From: Muribaculaceae bacterium
Lineage (GTDB): Bacteria > Bacteroidota > Bacteroidia > Bacteroidales > Muribaculaceae
DNA: 60,127 nt
Reading direction: 5' to 3'
Assembly: GCA_022509205.1 (NCBI GenBank)
Contig: JAFLTR010000008.1
Location: 1-60,127, forward strand
The notes beneath the pieces were generated by a model. It saw nothing but the letters and a program-made list of their open reading frames with translations. It searched no databases and was not told where the DNA came from. Of the stretch, positions 1-8,368 are shown in pieces (the stretch's first letter is position 1; each line of letters starts with the position of its first letter). The translations under genes were made by a program, and so were the position numbers.

Positions 1-394
1 TTACCCCATCTTTTAATTCAAGGGATTGATTATTTGCTATAATCGTGCCTTTGCCTAATTGTTTTTCTGCAGTGGCATTAAGTATTATTTGAGTGGAAGG
101 TTTTGATAGTTGCTCGATAGCTGAAGGGTCGAGATGGTCCCAGTGTTCATGTGTCACTAAAATATAGTCCGCTTTCGGCATAGTGGAATAGTCAATTTCA
201 GTATCTCCCATTTTGGTGACAGGATCCACATAGAATTCAAGTCCGTCATAGGAGATTGCCAGGGATGCGTGTTTAAAGAGTGTGATGTCAATTGCCTTTC
301 CGTCGGTTGTGGTGAGTTTTTCAACAGGAAATATAGTTTGTGATGCCATAGGGAGAAAAGATGTTAAGAGTAAAACAGATAATAATGCTTTCAT
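1..394 (-). CDS. MBL-fold metallo-hydrolase, secreted (3' end outside window)
   Basis: Start of a gene read leftwards; 131 codons are visible and the reading frame is still open at the window edge. The protein begins with a signal-peptide-like stretch (MKALLSVLLLTSFLPMASQT) and carries THEHWDHLD at about residue 85, the HxHxDH metal-binding motif of the metallo-beta-lactamase superfamily. The segment before it (KHASLAISYDGLEFYVDPV) resembles the UPF0173/UlaG-like branch, in which a strand and an Asp-containing turn precede the motif. A periplasmic hydrolase is likely, but the substrate cannot be told. The ATG at 394 was chosen because it gives the signal peptide and follows a promoter-like sequence at 427-460. 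Confidence 0.75.
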   Translation of the reverse strand, partial: MKALLSVLLLTSFLPMASQTIFPVEKLTTTDGKAIDITLFKHASLAISYDGLEFYVDPVTKMGDTEIDYSTMPKADYILVTHEHWDHLDPSAIEQLSKPSTQIILNATAEKQLGKGTIIANNQSLELKDGV

Positions 395-645
395 ACGCAG
401 ATGTATAAAAATGAATTATTTATATGCAAATATACTATTTATTTTTTATTGGCAACCAAAATGCAAAGGAGTCGAAAATAATTCCCTGTTCTGCAATACT
501 GTAGAAGCCTGCAAATTCAGGGGAGCCTCCACAGAACCTAAACAGATTTTTAGCCTCTTTGACTTTTCGAAGAAAAACAGTATTGGGCTATGGGGTCTAT
601 AGGAGGAGTCAAACTCAAATTCAATCACAATTTTTAATCTAAAAT
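395..645. other. Gene-free stretch between the MBL gene and rpsU
   Basis: No convincing gene. The short open frames here have no recognisable motif and one is antisense to the MBL start. A perfect 9-base inverted repeat (CAATACTGT at 494-502, ACAGTATTG at 577-585) encloses about 74 bases with smaller internal stems (CCTG...CAGG near 508-521), so a structured RNA is possible. Confidence 0.3.
427..460 (-). promoter_or_regulatory. Bacteroidetes-type promoter of the MBL gene
   Basis: On the minus strand TATATTTG (427-434) matches TAnnTTTG, and a TTTG lies at 457-460. The spacer is 22 bases, slightly longer than the usual 19-21, so the -33 assignment is weak. The expected leader is about 28 bases. 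Confidence 0.4.
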
Positions 646-676
646 TTTGTCTATATCCCAAGTTTGAGTAAATTTG
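646..676 (+). promoter_or_regulatory. Promoter of rpsU (TTTG-N19-TAAATTTG)
   Basis: TTTG at 646-649 and TAAATTTG at 669-676 are separated by exactly 19 bases, a full match to the Bacteroidetes primary sigma factor promoter. The start of transcription would be near 681, giving a leader of roughly 38 bases before rpsU. Confidence 0.7.
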
Positions 677-718
677 CACTACAAAATAACCAAAAACCAA
701 CAACGAAAAAAGAAACAA

Positions 719-910
719 ATGATTATCGTACAAGTAAAAGAGGGTGAAAACATTGAAAAGGCTCTCAAGAAATTCAAACGTAAATTTGAAAAAACAGGTA
801 TCGTAAAAGAATTACGCAAACGTCAGGCATTCGAAAAGCCGTCTGTGACAAATCGTAAAAAGATGATCAAGGCTGCCTACGTTCAACAGCTTCGTCAGGC
901 TGAGCAGTAA
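719..910 (+). CDS. rpsU: 30S ribosomal protein bS21
   Basis: A 63-residue, very basic protein that starts MIIVQVKEGENIEKALKKF, the typical beginning of bS21, a small-subunit ribosomal protein that binds near the 3' end of 16S rRNA. The ATG at 719 is preferred over an upstream TTG in the same frame (674), because that extension overlaps the promoter and bS21 normally begins at this methionine. The xerC-type recombinase gene and hpf follow, an order familiar from Bacteroides genomes. A hairpin at 958-986 may end most transcripts here. Confidence 0.95.
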   Translation: MIIVQVKEGENIEKALKKFKRKFEKTGIVKELRKRQAFEKPSVTNRKKMIKAAYVQQLRQAEQ

Positions 911-957
911 TCAAGGCTCTCTGACAATCCACGAAATCATTTAATATCAAAATATAG

Positions 958-995
958 AGACCGGGTCGAGAAAACAGATCCGGTCTAATCTGTTT
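958..995 (+). terminator. Likely terminator after rpsU
   Basis: AGACCGG (958-964) pairs with CCGGTCT (980-986), followed by AATCTGTTTT. The loop is 15 bases and the T-run is interrupted, so termination may be partial and could let some transcripts into the recombinase gene. Confidence 0.45.
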
Positions 996-1023
996 TAGAA
1001 TATTAAGAACTCTGTTTTTAAGA

Positions 1024-1962
1024 ATGGCTGAATATCTTTCAGAATATTTTGATTATCTGAGATATGAGTTAAACCGGGCTACTCTCACAATCGAGGCTTA
1101 TCAGACCGATATATTTCAGTTTCTGGAATGGCTTAGCCCCGGACAACCGGAGAAGGTAGAGCTGGAAAGCGTTACGTCTTCCGATGTTAGGGCATGGCTT
1201 GCATCAATGGCTAAGATGGGAATCATCCCTCGTACATTACGACGCAAAATAATCAGCCTGCGCACTCTATTTAAATGGATGTTGAAAACCGGGAAAATAA
1301 AGATTTCCCCATTAAGGGATGTTCCCTTGCCCAAAATACCTAAACCTTTGCCCGATCTGGTGAAACCGCAGGAAATAGAAGATGCTATCAAACTTGTAGA
1401 GGAGAATGATGAAAAAAAGGATGAGACAATTAAGCTACTTGAGTCTTTGATTATCGAGATGCTTTATACCCTGGGATTAAGACGGGCAGAACTCTCCGGA
1501 ATCAATGATGCTGATGTGTCTTTCTCCAAAGGTGAAATAAAGGTCACCGGTAAAAGGTCGAAGCAAAGAGTTGTTCCGGTGCCTCAATTGCTTTTACAAA
1601 AAATTGAGGGATGGCAGAAAAGCCGGGATGCCCACCATCCCCGTCTCGAGGGAGAGGACGCACTTCTAACTTTAAAAGGACGCAGAATATCACACGCCCA
1701 GATATATAATATTGTGCACAAATGTTTGGCTAATTCGACCGCACGAAAAAAAAGTCCCCATGCCTTACGCCATTCCTTTGCTTCAGGAATGCTTAATGGA
1801 GGAGCGGAGATAGATGCCGTAAGAGAATTTCTGGGCCACGCATCGCTGGCTACTACACAGATATATACTCATATATCCCTGAATGAAATAAAGAAGGCTT
1901 ATTCAGGAGCCCATCCGAGAGAAAAGAATAAAATTTCGGACCCTGAACCCTCAGAGGATTAA
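1024..1962 (+). CDS. xerC: Tyrosine recombinase, XerC/XerD type
   Basis: A 312-residue tyrosine recombinase with the usual Xer length. The N-terminal SAM-like core-binding domain covers about residues 1-88 and the catalytic domain about 110-290. All catalytic residues are visible: R153 (LGLRRAEL), K177 (VTGKRSKQR), H246 and R249 (SPHALRHSF), H272 (FLGHASL) and the nucleophile Y281 (TTQIYTHI). Such enzymes resolve chromosome dimers at dif during segregation. The setting between rpsU and hpf is that of a core gene rather than a mobile integrase. The assignment to XerC rather than XerD is by position and general resemblance. The C-terminal 20 residues are polar and variable. Confidence 0.85.
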   Translation: MAEYLSEYFDYLRYELNRATLTIEAYQTDIFQFLEWLSPGQPEKVELESVTSSDVRAWLASMAKMGIIPRTLRRKIISLRTLFKWMLKTGKIKISPLRDVPLPKIPKPLPDLVKPQEIEDAIKLVEENDEKKDETIKLLESLIIEMLYTLGLRRAELSGINDADVSFSKGEIKVTGKRSKQRVVPVPQLLLQKIEGWQKSRDAHHPRLEGEDALLTLKGRRISHAQIYNIVHKCLANSTARKKSPHALRHSFASGMLNGGAEIDAVREFLGHASLATTQIYTHISLNEIKKAYSGAHPREKNKISDPEPSED

Positions 1963-2110
1963 CGGGGCAATCCGATAATTGCAGCAACCCGGCAATAAAT
2001 GAATATCTCAGGCCCGGGGCTATAGTTAAGAACAATTTGGCCCGTTTGGTTGTTATCATAATATAAAAATCTGATAGGTTATGATTTTTTTAATTTAATC
2101 CCTTTTTACC

Positions 2111-2118
2111 TATCTTTG
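2111..2118 (+). promoter_or_regulatory. -7 element of hpf
   Basis: TATCTTTG fits TAnnTTTG and lies 38 bases before the hpf start. At the -33 distance there is only a T-run (2085-2091), so the upstream element is poor. Confidence 0.4.
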
Positions 2119-2155
2119 ACTTGTGAATTGATTTATAAACCCAAAACTCAAGCCT

Positions 2156-2449
2156 ATGGAAACAAACATCAAAGCCGTCCATTTCGACATTTCCGAAAAA
2201 CTCGTGGACTTCATCAATAAAAAAGTTGAAAAGATTTCAAGACGTAATGAATCAGTCACAAAAGTAGATGTGGTTTTGACTCTTGTTAAACCTGAGACTG
2301 CCATGAATAAAGAAGCGGGTGTGAAACTTACAGTGCCGGGTCACGGAGAATTATTCGCATCTAAGACAGCAGACACTTTTGAGGAAGCTTTTGATCTGGC
2401 TGTTGATGCCTTGAAGCCACAATTGGAGAAAATTAAAGACAAGAAATAA
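2156..2449 (+). CDS. hpf: Ribosome hibernation promoting factor (short HPF)
   Basis: A 97-residue protein of the HPF/YfiA (RaiA) family, the short form without the long-HPF C-terminal domain. It begins METNIKAVHFDISEKLVDFI and keeps the beta-alpha-beta pattern, with the second helix FEEAFDLAVDALKPQLEKIK. HPF binds the 30S decoding region in starved cells and favours inactive 100S ribosomes. It sits after rpsU and xerC, in keeping with a translation-linked cluster. It has its own possible -7 element. Confidence 0.9.
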   Translation: METNIKAVHFDISEKLVDFINKKVEKISRRNESVTKVDVVLTLVKPETAMNKEAGVKLTVPGHGELFASKTADTFEEAFDLAVDALKPQLEKIKDKK

Positions 2450-2508
2450 TGGTTATACTCTTTGACCCTAAATTACAAGCGGTCTAAGAGATGAAGCCAA
2501 AATAAAAG

Positions 2509-3594
2509 ATGGCAAAGAAAAAAACTAACAATAAATCCAATGGCGCCTCATCGGGAATCGATGCAGGCGCCATTGTTAGCAAAAAACTCTGGATAACGAT
2601 CCTGATAACAATTTTTGTGTTGGGAGGAATAATTCTGCTCTATATCTTCTTGCCGGCCGTTGCAAATAAGTCGGAAAATGAAGCTGTTATAAAGATTCCT
2701 ATCAATGCGACAGCAGAAAATGTCAGGGATTCACTGGAGAAATATTTTGGCAGTAAATATGCCGATAAGGTTATGTTGATGTCAAAAGTCAGGAAAACCG
2801 ATATTGCTAAAAGAGGTGGAGCCTTTTTGATTGAAAGTGGCATGTCGCCTCTTCAAGCCGAACGCAAACTCTCGCAGGGCAGTCAACATCCTTTTAAAAT
2901 AGTAGTTAATGGTGCCCGGGGGGTGGATATTTTGGCAGATAGAGTCACGCGGAATATTGAGATTTCACCCGATAACCTGAAAAAAACTCTTTCTGACGAG
3001 GAATTCTTGAAGCAATTCGGGCTAACACCGGATGATGCCCTTGCCCTGTTTATTGATGACACTTACGAAGTTTACTGGAATGTGACTCCTGAAGCCCTCA
3101 CCGGCAAGATAGGGAAAAACTACAAGAAAGTCTGGAATGATTCCCGTCTTGATAAGGCCAAAGCCTTAGGTCTTACTCCCGCTGAAGTGATTACTTTGGC
3201 ATCGATTGTAGATGAAGAAACAAACAAAGGAGATGAAAAGCCCATGGTTGCCAGACTTTATCTCAACAGGTTGAAAAAAGGAATGAGGTTACAGGCAGAT
3301 CCAACCGTGAAATTCGCATTGGGGGATTTCTCATTGAGAAGAATCAGAGGTGAACATCTAAAAGTAAACTCTCCTTACAACACTTATCAGGTGACTGGGC
3401 TCCCGCCGGGTCCGATTCGGACAGTGACCACATCCGATATAGACGCTGTCTTGAACGCTCCGGATCATGATTATATTTATATGTGCGCCAAAGATGATTT
3501 TTCAGGCTATCATAATTTTGCTTCTGACTACAACACTCACATGCAGAATGCCAGAAAATATCAAAAGGCCCTTAACCGTAGAGGCATTAATTAA
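2509..3594 (+). CDS. mltG: Endolytic transglycosylase MltG (YceG-like)
   Basis: A 361-residue inner membrane protein. A Lys-rich cytoplasmic tail is followed by one transmembrane helix (about 27-50), then a LysM-like segment and the YceG domain (about 175-355). Family signatures include LASIVDEETNKGDEKP (230-245), RLQADPTVKFALG (260-272) and the NSPYNTYQVTGLPPGPI block (287-303). MltG cleaves nascent glycan strands inside the chain and so sets glycan length. The residue aligned by eye to the catalytic Glu218 of the E. coli enzyme (ASIVEKE) is Asp235, with Glu236 and Glu237 next to it. Length and all other motifs are normal, so the gene looks intact. Confidence 0.9.
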   Translation: MAKKKTNNKSNGASSGIDAGAIVSKKLWITILITIFVLGGIILLYIFLPAVANKSENEAVIKIPINATAENVRDSLEKYFGSKYADKVMLMSKVRKTDIAKRGGAFLIESGMSPLQAERKLSQGSQHPFKIVVNGARGVDILADRVTRNIEISPDNLKKTLSDEEFLKQFGLTPDDALALFIDDTYEVYWNVTPEALTGKIGKNYKKVWNDSRLDKAKALGLTPAEVITLASIVDEETNKGDEKPMVARLYLNRLKKGMRLQADPTVKFALGDFSLRRIRGEHLKVNSPYNTYQVTGLPPGPIRTVTTSDIDAVLNAPDHDYIYMCAKDDFSGYHNFASDYNTHMQNARKYQKALNRRGIN

Positions 3595-3636
3595 AAATAA
3601 GAGGTTAGGCATAAGTTATTAGAGATTAGCAAAATA

Positions 3637-3843
3637 ATGAAATTATTAAATCAATATTCCAACGAAGCGGAAGCATATATCGACAAGGGGTATCTTGAAA
3701 GCAATGGTATCGATTGTGAGGTGATTTCAAATGCGATGTCAGATATTTTCCCGGCCCCGGGTGCCGGCAACGGCTCTATCGACCTCTATGTGGCTGATTC
3801 AGATTATGAAAAGGCCAATGAGCTCCTCTTTCATCGCAAATAA
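3637..3843 (+). CDS. DUF2007-family small protein (putative signal transducing protein)
   Basis: A 68-residue soluble protein that fits the DUF2007 family, with a ferredoxin-like pattern: a strand, then helix NEAEAYIDKGYLESNGI, strand DCEVIS, strand SIDLYVADSDYEKANELL. The function of the family is unknown. It follows mltG by 42 bases and may share its transcript. There are no catalytic motifs or membrane segments. Confidence 0.75.
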   Translation: MKLLNQYSNEAEAYIDKGYLESNGIDCEVISNAMSDIFPAPGAGNGSIDLYVADSDYEKANELLFHRK

Positions 3844-3900
3844 AGACGGGAGGCCAATTTTTTGTCTTTGATATGTAAGTGGGCAAAGCCTATTTTTCTG

Positions 3901-3908
3901 TAAATTTG
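3901..3908 (+). promoter_or_regulatory. -7 element TAAATTTG directly before the DUF4421 gene
   Basis: A perfect TAnnTTTG that ends only 7 bases before the ATG at 3916. Transcription would start about 3 bases upstream of the start codon, giving a nearly leaderless message. No TTTG is found at the -33 distance. Confidence 0.45.
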
Positions 3909-3915
3909 CATTCTT

Positions 3916-5226
3916 ATGAAGATGCGGATCTTACATATTATTGCCTTTTTCTTTGTCCTATTTATTTCAGGCTCTCTGCAAGTCAGAGGGGATGATTCCA
4001 CAGACAAAAAAGATGAGGAATGGCTGGAGCATGAATCTATCATTGAAGGCGATGAAGCCGCCAGGATTGTGGAAGATATCGAGAACTATGGATTAGACAT
4101 TCTGAATGACAAAGAAATAAAAAGACCCGATTCCGCTCCAAATATTGAAGCGGACTTACCTGAACCTGATAGAAAACCGGAACCCCTTGTAGCGACAAGA
4201 GAACAGAGGTGGTGGTGGACACTCTTTAAACAACACAAGCTTTCTATGCAAGACACTACGGTGGTCTGGCCTAAATTCCTTAAATTTTGTGTAGATGTCT
4301 ATAACTGGGGGGACCGCACTTTCAACACCTATGATCCTGAATATGTGCAAAGCACAGGAAAAAGATGGAAAGTGAGACTCGTTAGCGACAACTGGCTCGA
4401 CACCTACGATCTGAACCTACCCCCTATGGGTGGCAACGGAAGAATTCATTCTACTATGAGTAGTGATGTTTATGCCAATATCGGTGCATATCTGCAGTAT
4501 ATGGCAGTCAGCGTCGGCTCTTCCTATGACTTTGAGAAAATTTTCAAAAAGAAGGAACCTTCACATAAAAAATATGAATTCGGCTTTATTTGCGCTCTCT
4601 TCAATGCCGAACTTTATTATCATGAAAACCGTGGGGGTGTCAACATCCGTTCTTTCGACCGCGTCAACGAAGGGAAACTCATGAAAGAGTATTTTCCGGG
4701 CGTTAATATGTATACTCTTGGGTTTGATGCCTATTATTTTTTCAATAATAAGAAATATTCCCAAGGAGCGGCCTATAATTTTGCTAAATACCAGATGAAA
4801 AGCCAGGGTTCTTTTATGCTCGGGCTTTCAATCACAAATCAAAGATTGTCGTTTAATTTTTCAGAACTTCCGGATAACATAAAAGATCAGCATCCGGATT
4901 ATGATTTCAAAAATTACTATTTCCATTATAATTCCTATGCTGTATTGGCGGGTTATGGATATAATCTCGTTTTGGCTCCCAAACTGCTTTTCAATGTCAC
5001 TGTGATGCCATCAGTAGGATTTAGCCATTATTATGAAGACTCCCTTGAAGGCAATAAATATCTCCTTTCTCTCAATATTCAGGGGAAACTCTCTCTTACT
5101 TATAATCTTGGAAATTATTTCTTTGGTTTGTTCGGAAATATCAAGGGCCATTATTACAAACAGGGCCAGATGTCGCTTTTCAGCTCTATTGAGAATTTCT
5201 CTGCTTACGTAGGACTAAGGTTCTGA
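3916..5226 (+). CDS. DUF4421-type outer membrane protein
   Basis: A 436-residue secreted protein with a signal peptide (MKMRILHIIAFFFVLFISGS). After a charged region (26-90) comes a domain rich in alternating aromatic strands, with a block around SSDVYANIGAYLQYMAVSVG that I associate with DUF4421, a Bacteroidetes family of unknown function. The protein ends with strand FSAYVGLRF, a terminal aromatic residue as in outer membrane beta-barrels. A second ATG two codons downstream (3922) could equally be the start. It stands alone before the SPOR lipoprotein gene. Confidence 0.7.
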   Translation: MKMRILHIIAFFFVLFISGSLQVRGDDSTDKKDEEWLEHESIIEGDEAARIVEDIENYGLDILNDKEIKRPDSAPNIEADLPEPDRKPEPLVATREQRWWWTLFKQHKLSMQDTTVVWPKFLKFCVDVYNWGDRTFNTYDPEYVQSTGKRWKVRLVSDNWLDTYDLNLPPMGGNGRIHSTMSSDVYANIGAYLQYMAVSVGSSYDFEKIFKKKEPSHKKYEFGFICALFNAELYYHENRGGVNIRSFDRVNEGKLMKEYFPGVNMYTLGFDAYYFFNNKKYSQGAAYNFAKYQMKSQGSFMLGLSITNQRLSFNFSELPDNIKDQHPDYDFKNYYFHYNSYAVLAGYGYNLVLAPKLLFNVTVMPSVGFSHYYEDSLEGNKYLLSLNIQGKLSLTYNLGNYFFGLFGNIKGHYYKQGQMSLFSSIENFSAYVGLRF

Positions 5227-5316
5227 CGGGATTTAAATAATATAAGGTTAGACCAATGGGAACCTTTTCCGGAAAAATTAATAAACATTCAGCTTAACAT
5301 AGATTTAGACTTGCCA

Positions 5317-5829
5317 ATGAAACTAAAATATAAGTTCTTACTGCTTCCCTGCCTCATGGCTTTTATTCTGAGCGGATGTAAACCTACGGAAAAAGGCTAT
5401 AAGACAGCTTATGATGCTGCTCTCAATAAACGCCAGGCAGCAATCGGGGATGTGGATGCGACTATTCCAACAGATGAAATTCAGGAAGTAGACGGGATTC
5501 AGCTTAAGGAGATAGATGGTGAAAAGGTTTACCTCCTTAACCAACGAATACGTCCCGCAGAGGGTGGCACTCCCCTACCCGGTAACTACAATGTCTGCGT
5601 CGGGCGCTATAAAATGATCACCAATTGCAAGGCACAGGTCAATGCCCTCAAAGAGCAAAATTTTCAGGCTTTTTCAGCTGAAGATTCAGATGGCATGTAT
5701 TATGTAATTGTGGCATCTTTCCGGAATATAAAAGATGCAATAGAATTCGAAAAGGAGTACCGGAAAGGGAAAAATCGAGTTTATGTGGGGTTAAGGAATG
5801 CTCCGGTGATAATTTTCTCTCCTAAATAA
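5317..5829 (+). CDS. SPOR-domain lipoprotein
   Basis: A 170-residue protein with a lipoprotein signal (LLPCLMAFILSGC; lipobox Cys about residue 21) and a C-terminal SPOR-like domain (about 92-160: a strand with YNVCVGRYK, helix QVNALKEQNF, strand YYVIVASF, then helix IKDAIEFEKEY). SPOR domains bind peptidoglycan stripped of stem peptides, mostly at division sites. The ATG at 5317 replaces an in-frame TTG at 5311, since it gives the standard MKLKYKF lipoprotein start. An anchor between outer membrane and wall is likely. Confidence 0.75.
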   Translation: MKLKYKFLLLPCLMAFILSGCKPTEKGYKTAYDAALNKRQAAIGDVDATIPTDEIQEVDGIQLKEIDGEKVYLLNQRIRPAEGGTPLPGNYNVCVGRYKMITNCKAQVNALKEQNFQAFSAEDSDGMYYVIVASFRNIKDAIEFEKEYRKGKNRVYVGLRNAPVIIFSPK

Positions 5830-5905
5830 AGGTTTGGAGAGGTCGCGGGGTAATAATTGGATTTTGAAAAGGAGGCGTTTCCCGAAATATTGAAGAAGAT
5901 AGAAT

Positions 5906-7861
5906 ATGGACTTTGAACCGGAGAGTAACGAGCTATTGTGTGAACCTGAAGCAGTTTATTCGGTAAATAAAGAATTAAACCTTGCATGGGACATTATAGA
6001 AGAAACGGGAACAAATCTCTATCTGACAGGTCGAGCAGGCACAGGGAAGACAACCTTTCTCAAAAAATTGAGAGAAAAATCCACTAAAAATATCGTTGTA
6101 TTGGCCCCCACCGGAGTGGCGGCGATTAACGCACACGGCACCACAATCCACTCCTTTTTTCAGTTCCCTTTATCCCCTTATCTGCCACGCAGGGGCTTCA
6201 TAGAAAATAACAAGAAAGTTATCAAGATCAACCGATTAAAGAGACGTATAATAAATTCAATGTCGCTTTTGGTCATTGATGAGATAAGTATGGTGCGTCC
6301 TGACATCCTTGATGCCATCGATAATTTTCTAAGACGACAAAGACATTCCTCCAGGCCTTTTGGAGGAGTTCAACTTCTTCTGATAGGTGATCTCAGACAA
6401 CTCCCTCCTGTTGTTAAGGAGGATGAATGGAATTTACTTAAAGATCATTATTCTTCACCTTATTTCTATGAGAGCCAGGCTCTGAAGAGAGCCGGCTATC
6501 AGTCAGTGGAGTTGTCGATGGTCTATCGTCAGTCTGATCTTGAATTCCTTGAAATGCTGAACAGGATACGTTGTGGAAAAGCCGATTGGGATACCCTTGG
6601 AAAATTAAATCGCCGGTTTGATCCTTCAGTGAAAGAGCAGGACCCGGAGGGTTATATCCGATTGACCACCCACAATCGTCGTGCAGATGTCATCAACAAC
6701 TCGAGGCTTGCCTCAATCCCCGGACCAGAATTCAAATATGAAGCCACTATAGAGGGAAATTTCCCGGAGTCTTCCTTTCCTGCAGAAAAGACTTTGCGTC
6801 TGAAAGAAGGAGCTCAGGTGATGTTTATAAAAAACGACATGGGAGAAACCAAAAGATTCTACAACGGTATGATTGGCAAAATCTCATCCATTTCGGAAGA
6901 AAAGATAATCGTGACACCCCTCAATGGAGGAACACCGATTGAAGTGACGAAAATGGAATGGGAAAACAATCAGTTCACAATAAATGAGACTGACAAGACC
7001 GTTGTTCAGGAAAAAATCGGCTCCTTCTCACAGTATCCCCTACATCTTGCCTGGGCAATCACCATACATAAAAGTCAGGGTCTGACTTTTGATAAAGCTA
7101 TCATAGACGCTGCCTACGCTTTTGCTCCCGGCCAAACTTATGTAGCATTAAGCAGATGCCGATCCCTTGAGGGTCTTATACTCGAATCAAGGATTCATCC
7201 TAATGCTGTAATCATAGACCCCGAAATATCTAATTTCACAAATTTCTGCGAAACGATCTCACCGGATGAATCAGGGGTGGCCGACATGAAAAACAAGTAT
7301 ATCACCTCACTACTTGTGGAGTTGTTTGACTTTGAACCCTTGCAGATTGCCTTAAATGATTTTCAACGGGCGGTGATTGAACATTTCACCCCTGATTCAT
7401 CCTCTCTAGTAGAGCAGCTTGACGATATAAAGGGAAAATTCGTAAAAGAAATATGTGATGTGAGCCGGAAATTTTTCAGATCGATTCAGGGTAGATCTAT
7501 TCCGGAAGAACTGGCATCAGAAACTTCAGACTTGAATGAAAGGATACAGAAAGGTTGCCTATATTTCGTGAATTCCTTGCAAGAGCCGGACAGATTCTTG
7601 AAAAACCTCCAACATGACATGCAACTCCGGGATCCCTCATCTGTATTGCTAAGTATGTATGATGCCTTAATGTTGCTCTTACAACAGAAGAGAAGTCTAC
7701 TTTTTCAGATGGCCGAGAAAGATTTTTCAATCAAAGAATATCTGAAAGCGAAATCGGCAGCAGCACTGGAAAACGACACTACTTCCAATAAAATAAACAA
7801 ACGAAAAAATCGTTCTAATAAAACTAAAGCTCGACGAGCAGCCGAGGATAAAAAAGCTTAA
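5906..7861 (+). CDS. Pif1/RecD2-like ATP-dependent DNA helicase
   Basis: A 651-residue SF1B helicase. Visible motifs are Walker A GRAGTGKT (42-49), Ia-like LAPTGVAAINAHGTTIHSFF (66-85), Walker B LLVIDEIS (121-128), motif III LLIGDLRQLPPVV, and the C-terminal motifs V/VI (AITIHKSQGLTFDKA and YVALSRCRSLEGLIL). This is the arrangement of the bacterial Pif1/Dda group, which unwinds DNA 5' to 3' at forks, R-loops and G-quadruplexes. The last 160 residues are helical without a known domain, and the end is very Lys/Arg-rich (KINKRKNRSNKTKARRA), probably for nucleic acid contact. A partner protein is not seen nearby. Confidence 0.85.
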   Translation: MDFEPESNELLCEPEAVYSVNKELNLAWDIIEETGTNLYLTGRAGTGKTTFLKKLREKSTKNIVVLAPTGVAAINAHGTTIHSFFQFPLSPYLPRRGFIENNKKVIKINRLKRRIINSMSLLVIDEISMVRPDILDAIDNFLRRQRHSSRPFGGVQLLLIGDLRQLPPVVKEDEWNLLKDHYSSPYFYESQALKRAGYQSVELSMVYRQSDLEFLEMLNRIRCGKADWDTLGKLNRRFDPSVKEQDPEGYIRLTTHNRRADVINNSRLASIPGPEFKYEATIEGNFPESSFPAEKTLRLKEGAQVMFIKNDMGETKRFYNGMIGKISSISEEKIIVTPLNGGTPIEVTKMEWENNQFTINETDKTVVQEKIGSFSQYPLHLAWAITIHKSQGLTFDKAIIDAAYAFAPGQTYVALSRCRSLEGLILESRIHPNAVIIDPEISNFTNFCETISPDESGVADMKNKYITSLLVELFDFEPLQIALNDFQRAVIEHFTPDSSSLVEQLDDIKGKFVKEICDVSRKFFRSIQGRSIPEELASETSDLNERIQKGCLYFVNSLQEPDRFLKNLQHDMQLRDPSSVLLSMYDALMLLLQQKRSLLFQMAEKDFSIKEYLKAKSAAALENDTTSNKINKRKNRSNKTKARRAAEDKKA

Positions 7862-7918
7862 ACTACTAAAGAAAAACTCACTAAATATCTCATTTTTAAT
7901 CTGAATACCGGTTGACAA

Positions 7919-8368
7919 ATGAAAAAAATATTTCTGTTAAGTCTTAGTTTATTATTTTTTTCTGCCATAAAGGCTGAAGATAATTCGATGTTGTTCACAT
8001 TGACAGATGGAGTTCAAAAAAGTATTCCCTCAGATAATCTGGAAATTATTTTCGTAGACGGAAATATGGTTGCGACATCGGGCTCCACTGTATTGTCTCT
8101 TCCTGTGACAAGTATTGCCACAATGGAATTGACAGGAGATTACAATTCAAATAATCCGGGAGAAAATGAAGGTAATGAAAATCCGGATGAAGCCGGCATC
8201 GACTCCATTGGAAATACCGGAATCGGTAAGATTGATGTTATTTCTATAGCAGGAAATGAATATGGACGATATGAGTCTGTAACAGAGGCCATGGAAACAC
8301 TTCAGGACGGTATATATATATTCAGATTTTCAGATGGTTCTACTATTAAAATTGTTGTGAAAAAATGA
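7919..8368 (+). CDS. Small secreted protein with a T9SS-tail-like C-terminus
   Basis: A 149-residue protein with a signal peptide (MKKIFLLSLSLLFFSAIKA). Residues 20-75 form a beta-rich segment (LTDGVQKSIPSDNLEIIFVDG...) of the type common in Bacteroidales surface proteins, then an Asn/Glu/Gly linker, then a tail IDVISIAGNEYGRY...LQDGIYIFRFSDGSTIKIVVKK-like in pattern. The tail recalls, but does not fully match, Por-secretion (T9SS) sorting domains. The gene overlaps the next by ATGA at 8365-8368, so the two are translationally coupled. The function is unknown; an assembly or surface partner for the beta-helix protein is inference. Confidence 0.6.
   Translation: MKKIFLLSLSLLFFSAIKAEDNSMLFTLTDGVQKSIPSDNLEIIFVDGNMVATSGSTVLSLPVTSIATMELTGDYNSNNPGENEGNENPDEAGIDSIGNTGIGKIDVISIAGNEYGRYESVTEAMETLQDGIYIFRFSDGSTIKIVVKK

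Noticed and set aside
282..602. ORF of 106 residues on the plus strand
   Set aside because: Its start is antisense to the MBL signal peptide region; no motif or ribosome binding site.
1024..1962. Recombinase as integrase of the phage relic
   Set aside because: It is 10 kb away in a core gene block and has the length of Xer proteins.
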